Origin: Helicobacteraceae bacterium | GTDB lineage: Bacteria; Campylobacterota; Campylobacteria; Campylobacterales; Sulfurimonadaceae | Assembly: GCA_015488075.1 (NCBI GenBank) | Contig: WFOM01000273.1 | Span: 1 to 9,730, forward strand | Direction: 5' to 3' | Length of the DNA: 9,730 nt | Shown: one piece after another, positions 6,002 through 9,730 of the stretch | How the letters are laid out: each line of letters starts with the position of its first letter | Position numbering within the stretch: position 1 is the first letter of the stretch | Made by a program: the position numbers and the translations under genes | The notes under the pieces: generated by a model | What the model was told of the DNA's origin: nothing | The model's input: only the letters and a program-made list of their open reading frames with translations | The model's database searches: none

Positions 6002-7160
6002 AATTTTTCAGTCCTCTTTTAAGATTTGAAACTATTTTATCCATTATTTCAACACTTACACCAAAGTTTAGCCTCATAAATCCGCTTCCGTCCCTGCCAA
6101 AAGATATACCGGGACTAAGACCCAGTTTTGCTTCTTTGACAAACCATTCTCTTAGTTCTTTGTCACTAAGATCCATTTTGTTACAATCAAGCCATGCAAG
6201 GTATGTTGCCTCAAGTGGAGTTATGTCTATAAAATCAAACAGACCTGTCAAGTCCTTTAGTCTGGTATAATTTTGCCATAAATGTTTTTTCAGTTTGCTT
6301 AACCACTCATCACCGTTTTTGTATGCGGCTTCAAATGCTACATGACTTATACTTGAATTTTGGGCAAAATGAATCATATCGTATCTTTTTTTGTATCGTT
6401 CAAAAAGTTCTTCATCTTTAAACAAAACCGTGCTTATGGCAAATCCGGACATATTGAAAGTTTTTCCGACTCCATAGGCTGTTATGGTTATCTTGTCGGC
6501 TTCATCCAGAGATACAAACGGGATATGTTTTGAGTTTAAGACAAGATCAGAGTGTATCTCGTCACTGAAAACTTTTATATCGTTTTCAAGACATATCTCT
6601 TTTATCTGTTCTAACTCCTCTTTGTTCCAGCTTCTTCCCACAGGATTGTGAGGATTACACAAAAGCAGAAGTTTTGTTTTTTTTGTTATCTTCGATTTTA
6701 GGTCATCAATGTCAAAAGTGTATCTTAAATCTTTGTTTTTTTTAAGAGGATTGTAAACAACTTTTCTGTTTGCATGTATAACCTGTTTGAAAAACGGCGG
6801 GTATATCGGTGTTTGGACTATAACTTCATCACCAATCTCACTAAAAGCGAGTATGGCTGTTGAGATTGATGCAACTACCGAATGGGACTGCAGTATAAAC
6901 TCTTTTTCAAACTCTGTGTCATGATACCTTTTTATCCAGGATATCTGGGCTTCTTTTGCACTCTCTGGGAACTCTTCATAGCCAAACACAGGATGCATGA
7001 GCCTTTTTTTTACAGCCTGTATGACAAAAGAAGGAGTATCTATGTCCATATCTGCAACCCATGCAGGAAGCACATCTTCGGTTTTAAAAAGCTTTTGTCT
7101 TAGAGCATATTTTTCGGCATTTGTATCTTCTCTGTTTGTGGATGTTTCAAATAAAGACAA
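5982..7160 (-). CDS. MalY/PatB-type PLP-dependent C-S beta-lyase / aminotransferase
   Basis: This is a fold-type I PLP enzyme of the MalY/PatB group, which cleaves cystathionine or cysteine-like C-S bonds and may transaminate. I place the start at a TTG (7160) because AAAAGG at 7172-7167 lies six bases before it and because the product then begins like E. coli MalY (short lead, Arg, then KY before the LPAWVADMD block). A TTG at 7184 would add eight residues but has no ribosome binding site. The protein is 392 residues; positions here count from 7160. Visible are LPAWVADMDI (31-40), HPVFGYEEF (56-64), NPHNPVG (169-175), SDEIHSDL (199-206), the PLP lysine Lys233 in YGVGKTFN, YLAWLD (320-325) and the substrate-carboxylate Arg363 in GFMRLNFG. 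A role in methionine/cysteine metabolism (cystathionine beta-lyase) is the likeliest; the exact substrate is not determined. It follows nfeD by ten bases. Confidence 0.9.
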   Translation of the reverse strand: MSLFETSTNREDTNAEKYALRQKLFKTEDVLPAWVADMDIDTPSFVIQAVKKRLMHPVFGYEEFPESAKEAQISWIKRYHDTEFEKEFILQSHSVVASISTAILAFSEIGDEVIVQTPIYPPFFKQVIHANRKVVYNPLKKNKDLRYTFDIDDLKSKITKKTKLLLLCNPHNPVGRSWNKEELEQIKEICLENDIKVFSDEIHSDLVLNSKHIPFVSLDEADKITITAYGVGKTFNMSGFAISTVLFKDEELFERYKKRYDMIHFAQNSSISHVAFEAAYKNGDEWLSKLKKHLWQNYTRLKDLTGLFDFIDITPLEATYLAWLDCNKMDLSDKELREWFVKEAKLGLSPGISFGRDGSGFMRLNFGVSVEIMDKIVSNLKRGLKNYANQLG

Positions 7161-7170
7161 ATCCCGCCTT

Positions 7171-7581
7171 TTACAGTTTTTCAACCACTACTTTGTTATC
7201 AATTACATCAACAATCTTTACTCTTTCCTTGTCTTTAAAACCGCTTAGATCTGTTGTGCTCTGCCAGTAAGAACCGTCAAATTTGACAAGATCACCGTCT
7301 ATGACACCGGTGCCTGATTTGTGAATTTTTTCCTCTTTGTTTTTTGGTTTTGATATTTTTTGAAGAAGTTTTCCTCTAAAGACAAAAGCCAGTATTACCG
7401 ACAGTATAAAAGCAAGTGCTATCTGCCAAAGTCCGTTGTCAAACACTACAAAATAGCTCACAATCGAGACTATGATAAAACCTATTCCCAGAAAAAAAAG
7501 CAAAAAAGTAAAAGTAAGAGCTTCAAGCCCTATAAGGATTATCCCAAAAGCCAGAAGATATTCATACCCTATGTGTCCCAT
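7171..7581 (-). CDS. NfeD family membrane protein (short form)
   Basis: The 136 residues form three closely packed hydrophobic segments (about 7-27, 28-47 and 50-69) and then a small soluble C-terminal domain of the NfeD OB-fold type (about 88-136), with the typical GTGVIDGDLVKFDGSYWQ and KVVVEKL ending. This is the short NfeD form lacking the serine-protease domain. It starts one base after the stop of the slipin gene and has GAGGA just before its ATG, the standard stomatin-NfeD operon arrangement. Family knowledge: the OB domain is thought to bind the SPFH partner and help assemble membrane microdomains. It lies in the inner membrane. Confidence 0.9.
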   Translation of the reverse strand: MGHIGYEYLLAFGIILIGLEALTFTFLLFFLGIGFIIVSIVSYFVVFDNGLWQIALAFILSVILAFVFRGKLLQKISKPKNKEEKIHKSGTGVIDGDLVKFDGSYWQSTTDLSGFKDKERVKIVDVIDNKVVVEKL

Positions 7582-7582
7582 A

Positions 7583-8488
7583 TCAGTCCTCTTTTTTTAT
7601 AAAATCTTTTAAAACAGACAAAGAGCCTATAAGCTCTGTAACTTCATAAGGGATTACAACTTTGTCTTTTGACGGATTTTTTGAGAGTTCGTTAAAAGCT
7701 TCTATCCTGTCTTTTGCAAGCAAAAACTCTGCACTGTGAGGGTTTGCTTCCATTGCACGACTGATTAGCATCATGGCATTTCTTTGACCTTCTGCGGTTT
7801 TTTCCTGTTCATATTTTGTAGCATCTGCCATCCTCTCAATCGCTTCAGCTTCAAGTATGGCTTTTTGTTTTTGGGCTTCTGCTTCTCTTATGACGGCAGT
7901 TTTTTCACCTTCGGCTTTAAGCTCTATTGCTCTTTTTTCTCTTTCAGCTTTCATTTGAAGGTTCATAGCTTCCTGGATTTCATGCGGAACAGATATGTCT
8001 CTTAATTCAACCCTCATCGTTTTTATACCCCATTTTGATGAAGCATCATCAAGTGCCTGAAGGATTTTTTTGTTTAAAACATCTCTTGAAGATAACGACT
8101 CATCCAAAGTCAGCTGGCCTATTTCCGCTCTCAGGGTTGTAACGGCAAGGTTGGCTATGGCATTTTTAAAATCAACCACACCATATGTTGCATTTTTTGC
8201 ATTTTCCACCTGTATAAATACAAGCCCATCAACATTTATGTTTACATTGTCTTTTGTTATGACACTTTGACCCGGTATGTCTATAATTTGTTCCTGTTTT
8301 GTAAGCTTTGTTCTGACACTGTCAAGTATCGGTATGATTATGTGAAATCCGCCCTCAAGTGTTCTGTTGTATTTGCCCAGTCTTTCAACTATATATGCAT
8401 AAGACTGTGGAACAATTACTATACCTTTTATGATGATAATTGCTATGGCTATGATAATGGCCAGACTTACTATACTTAAAGCTTCCAT
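7583..8488 (-). CDS. SPFH/band 7 slipin (QmcA/stomatin-like) membrane scaffold protein
   Basis: The 301-residue protein has one N-terminal membrane segment (about 4-26), the band 7 domain (about 25-180) with VPQSYAYIVERLGKYNRTLEGG (26-47), DIPGQSVITKDNVNINVDG (70-88), LRAEIGQLTLDE (119-130), WGIKTMRVELRDISVP (153-168), and an Ala/Glu/Lys-rich coiled coil (about 175-240) for oligomer formation. The C-terminal part includes a conserved-looking FNELSK block. Length and order fit the QmcA/paraslipin type rather than HflK/HflC. AGGAGA at 8498-8493 lies a few bases before the ATG. It is the first gene of the operon with NfeD, its standard partner, and probably builds inner-membrane microdomains that organise or protect membrane proteins; that role is from family knowledge. 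Two TATAAT boxes upstream offer a promoter. Confidence 0.93.
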   Translation of the reverse strand: MEALSIVSLAIIIAIAIIIIKGIVIVPQSYAYIVERLGKYNRTLEGGFHIIIPILDSVRTKLTKQEQIIDIPGQSVITKDNVNINVDGLVFIQVENAKNATYGVVDFKNAIANLAVTTLRAEIGQLTLDESLSSRDVLNKKILQALDDASSKWGIKTMRVELRDISVPHEIQEAMNLQMKAEREKRAIELKAEGEKTAVIREAEAQKQKAILEAEAIERMADATKYEQEKTAEGQRNAMMLISRAMEANPHSAEFLLAKDRIEAFNELSKNPSKDKVVIPYEVTELIGSLSVLKDFIKKED

Positions 8489-8519
8489 ATTTTCTCCTGT
8501 TTTTTCCTGCTATGAATTG

Positions 8520-8535
8520 ATTATAAAAAATTATA
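8520..8535 (-). promoter_or_regulatory. Two TATAAT -10 boxes reading toward the slipin-NfeD operon
   Basis: On the minus strand two perfect TATAAT hexamers lie ten bases apart (8535-8530 and 8525-8520). Upstream of them the minus strand is T-rich (around 8550-8536), the pattern usual for sigma70-type promoters of Campylobacterota, which lack a clear -35 box. Transcription would begin near 8523 or 8513, leaving a leader of roughly 25-35 bases with the AGGAGA site. Which box is used cannot be told from sequence. Confidence 0.5.
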
Positions 8536-8565
8536 CACCAAAAAAACGAACACATTAATTCGCAT

Positions 8566-9519
8566 ATGTTAAAATACATTAAAAAAACAGGAGCAAATCT
8601 GCTACTAAAACAGTTTAAGTCTTTTTACTACAGAAACTACCCAAACGATATGGAAAGCTTTGTAGAGCTTTTTGCGGTTTTTGGCGGTCTTGATATAGAT
8701 ATAGACACTTCTTTGCCCCTTGAGCTTTTGATAAAAGAGCATATTTTAAAAAACTTTACAGATATATCCTTGTATATAGATGAGCTTCTTTTATTTGACA
8801 CAGACAGTAAAAAACTGCTTGGTGCACTGGCTGTAAGCGACAGGAGGATTTTCTCAGCATTTAAAAGAGCAAAACTCAACAACACAAGAGGCGGTATAGC
8901 TTTAAATTTTCTGCAACAGAGAAATTTGATAAAGATAGAATACTCCAGAGAAGAAGATAAAAGAAAAACCAAGCCAAAACTCTCAAAAGAGGAAGCAAGA
9001 CACAGGATTTCAGACAAATTTTTATTTATGTATCCTTTTTTGAGGTTTTGGTTTTATTTTATATATCCGCATCAAAAAGAGATAAAAAACAACAACTTTA
9101 AAAATGTATTGGATGATTTCAAAACAAGGCGGAATTCATTTGTAAGTTTGATGTTTGAAGAGTTAAGCCAGATTGTTTTAAACTATCATCTAAGAGACGA
9201 GATTATCGAAACAAACGGAAGTTACTGGGATGCAAACATAGAGATAGACATCATGACTATAACAAAAAAGGGAAATGTTTTTATAGCCGAGTGCAAATGG
9301 ACAAACCACAAAGTAAATAAAAAAGAGCTAAACAAGATATATGAAAAATGTGAACAGATAGGTATAAACCCCAAACAGATTATACTTTTTTCAAAAAGAG
9401 GGTTTTCTAAAGAACTTTTGGCTATGCAAAACAGCAAACTTGCACTTTACAGTGTGGAGGACTTCAGTTCTTTGGTAAAATCTTCTCCTGAAATTTTTTG
9501 TTTTCCGCTTTCTTTTTAA
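8566..9519 (+). CDS. DUF234-type protein with PD-(D/E)xK nuclease-like core, lacking an ATPase domain
   Basis: From the ATG at 8566 the frame encodes 317 residues. The N-terminal and middle part is helical with winged-helix-like stretches (about 50-160: DISLYIDELL, GGIALNFLQQRNLIKI, ISDKFLFMYPFLRFWFYFIYP). The C-terminal third looks like a restriction-enzyme fold: FEE (197-199), then GSYWDANIEIDIMTI (218-232) with Glu226/Asp228, and VFIAECKW (238-245) with Glu242-Cys-Lys244, the D...ExK pattern. This middle-plus-nuclease arrangement is that of DUF234, usually the tail of archaeal/bacterial AAA+ ATPases; here no Walker motifs are present. The start is doubtful: ATG 8566 has no ribosome binding site, whereas AGGAG at 8589-8593 stands five bases before an in-frame CTG at 8599, which would give 306 residues. 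Nuclease activity and target are unproven. The 3' end overlaps the convergent gene by 56 bases. Confidence 0.82.
   Translation: MLKYIKKTGANLLLKQFKSFYYRNYPNDMESFVELFAVFGGLDIDIDTSLPLELLIKEHILKNFTDISLYIDELLLFDTDSKKLLGALAVSDRRIFSAFKRAKLNNTRGGIALNFLQQRNLIKIEYSREEDKRKTKPKLSKEEARHRISDKFLFMYPFLRFWFYFIYPHQKEIKNNNFKNVLDDFKTRRNSFVSLMFEELSQIVLNYHLRDEIIETNGSYWDANIEIDIMTITKKGNVFIAECKWTNHKVNKKELNKIYEKCEQIGINPKQIILFSKRGFSKELLAMQNSKLALYSVEDFSSLVKSSPEIFCFPLSF
8567..8575 (+). promoter_or_regulatory. Extended -10 box TGTTAAAAT reading toward the DUF234-type gene
   Basis: TG-n-TAAAAT matches the extended -10 consensus TGnTATAAT with one mismatch. A start of transcription about seven bases downstream (near 8582) would produce a leader of about 17 bases containing AGGAG (8589-8593) and ending just before CTG at 8599. 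The ATG at 8566-8568 would then lie upstream of the message. This is an inference from sequence match alone. Confidence 0.4.
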
Positions 9520-9730
9520 AAACTTTTATCTTAAAGCTCGATTTGATTTTGTCACCCATTCGCACAAAATTTATAGGAAACTCTATACTTACTATGTTTT
9601 CGCTTTTGTTAAGAGAATCTATAAAATCGTAAAAATTTACAGGCGATTTGATGTTGGATATAGCTTCCACATTATATGTGTCATACCATTTTGTATCGTT
9701 TGTGTCTTCTTTTTTTGCTTCTTTAAGATC
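9464..9730 (-). CDS. C-terminal part of a protein of unknown identity (5' end outside window)
   Basis: The minus-strand frame is open from the window edge at 9730 to a TGA at 9466-9464 and gives the last 88 residues. An internal GTG at 9670-9668 is not needed as a start, because the frame continues upstream with similar composition (EAKKEDTNDTKWYDTYNVEA). The visible part has a strand-helix-strand look: NIKSPVNFYDFIDSLNKS, then ENIVSIEFPINF, then IKSSFKIKVFKKK, and a lysine-rich tail. This faintly recalls the C-terminal domain of PilO/PilN-type pilus assembly proteins, but I would not name it on this basis. Its 3' end overlaps the DUF234-type gene by 56 bases. Confidence 0.6.
   Translation of the reverse strand, partial: DLKEAKKEDTNDTKWYDTYNVEAISNIKSPVNFYDFIDSLNKSENIVSIEFPINFVRMGDKIKSSFKIKVFKKKAENKKFQEKILPKN

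Larger units (their letters stand above)
8489..8598. repeat. Imperfect inverted repeat formed by the leaders of the two divergent genes (arms 8489-8506 and 8581-8598)
   Basis: The left arm ATTTTCTCCTGTTTTTTC and the reverse complement of the right arm match at 16 of 18 positions, with a 74-base spacer holding the divergent promoters. Each arm ends exactly at a codon position: ATG of the slipin gene on the left, CTG at 8599 on the right, each five bases after AGGAG. The symmetry is therefore a shared leader and ribosome binding site, whether by duplication, recombination or convergence. Confidence 0.6.

Noticed and set aside
7360..8479. Several plus-strand frames of 60-80 codons opposite nfeD and the slipin gene
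   Set aside because: They are Phe/Ser/Tyr/Lys-rich complements of real membrane-protein genes, without ribosome binding sites or recognisable motifs.
8637..9017. Minus-strand open frame of 126 codons opposite the DUF234-type gene
   Set aside because: It is the complement of a well-formed coding region with Lys/Glu-rich codons, giving a Ser/Phe/Leu-rich product with no family features; a shadow frame.
1..9730. CRISPR array, tRNA/rRNA, insertion sequence, prophage or defence island
   Set aside because: I read both strands for direct repeats, cloverleaf-like patterns, transposase or integrase motifs and inverted ends and found none; the DUF234-type protein alone is not enough to call a defence system.

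Overview
The window looks like a compact, AT-rich chromosomal segment of a Campylobacterota (epsilonproteobacterial) bacterium, most likely of the Sulfurimonas type. I infer this from four things: the very low GC with heavy use of ATA for Ile and AAA for Lys; the combination of IlvE, a prohibitin-like SPFH protein, fused HisIE and two tandem DUF2393-like membrane proteins in one tightly overlapping operon; a dimeric all-alpha (Campylobacter-type) dUTPase; and T-rich promoters with TAAAAT/TATAAT -10 boxes. I see no rRNA, tRNA, CRISPR array, insertion sequence, phage gene or other mark of transfer. It reads as ordinary core genome with several small points worth checking, not as an obvious new system.

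Layout. The plus-strand block 1-3937 holds the tail of an unidentified gene, ilvE (branched-chain aminotransferase), a prohibitin/HflK-like gene broken by one extra A, hisIE (steps 2 and 3 of histidine synthesis) and two small membrane proteins. Genes from the prohibitin gene onward overlap by 1-4 bases, so translational coupling is likely. The minus-strand pair 5176-3915 holds a dimeric dUTPase and a short orphan ABC ATPase. A 57-residue four-cysteine protein (5220-5393, plus) diverges from the dUTPase gene across a 43-base gap whose core is a 14-bp palindrome carrying TAAAAT on both strands.

The minus-strand operon 8488-5377 runs: slipin/QmcA-type SPFH protein, its usual partner NfeD, a MalY/PatB-type PLP C-S lyase or aminotransferase, an unknown 75-residue protein, and a YhbP/UPF0306 flavin-fold protein. 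Opposite it, from 8566 (or, better supported by the ribosome binding site, from a CTG at 8599) to 9519, lies a stand-alone DUF234-type protein with a PD-(D/E)xK nuclease-like core. The last gene (minus, 9464 to beyond 9730) is cut by the window edge.

How the genes fit together. Two SPFH membrane-scaffold systems lie within 8 kb, one intact with NfeD and one apparently frameshifted. The rest is amino-acid metabolism, nucleotide-pool hygiene and small uncharacterised proteins. All three convergent gene pairs overlap at their 3' ends (23, 17 and 56 bases), and I see no strong hairpin terminator anywhere. No stretch over 300 bases lacks a gene. The least ordinary observations are the single-base frameshift upstream of the coupled hisIE gene, the mirrored leader sequences pointing to a CTG start for the DUF234 gene, the symmetric divergent promoter, and the short Cys4 gene.
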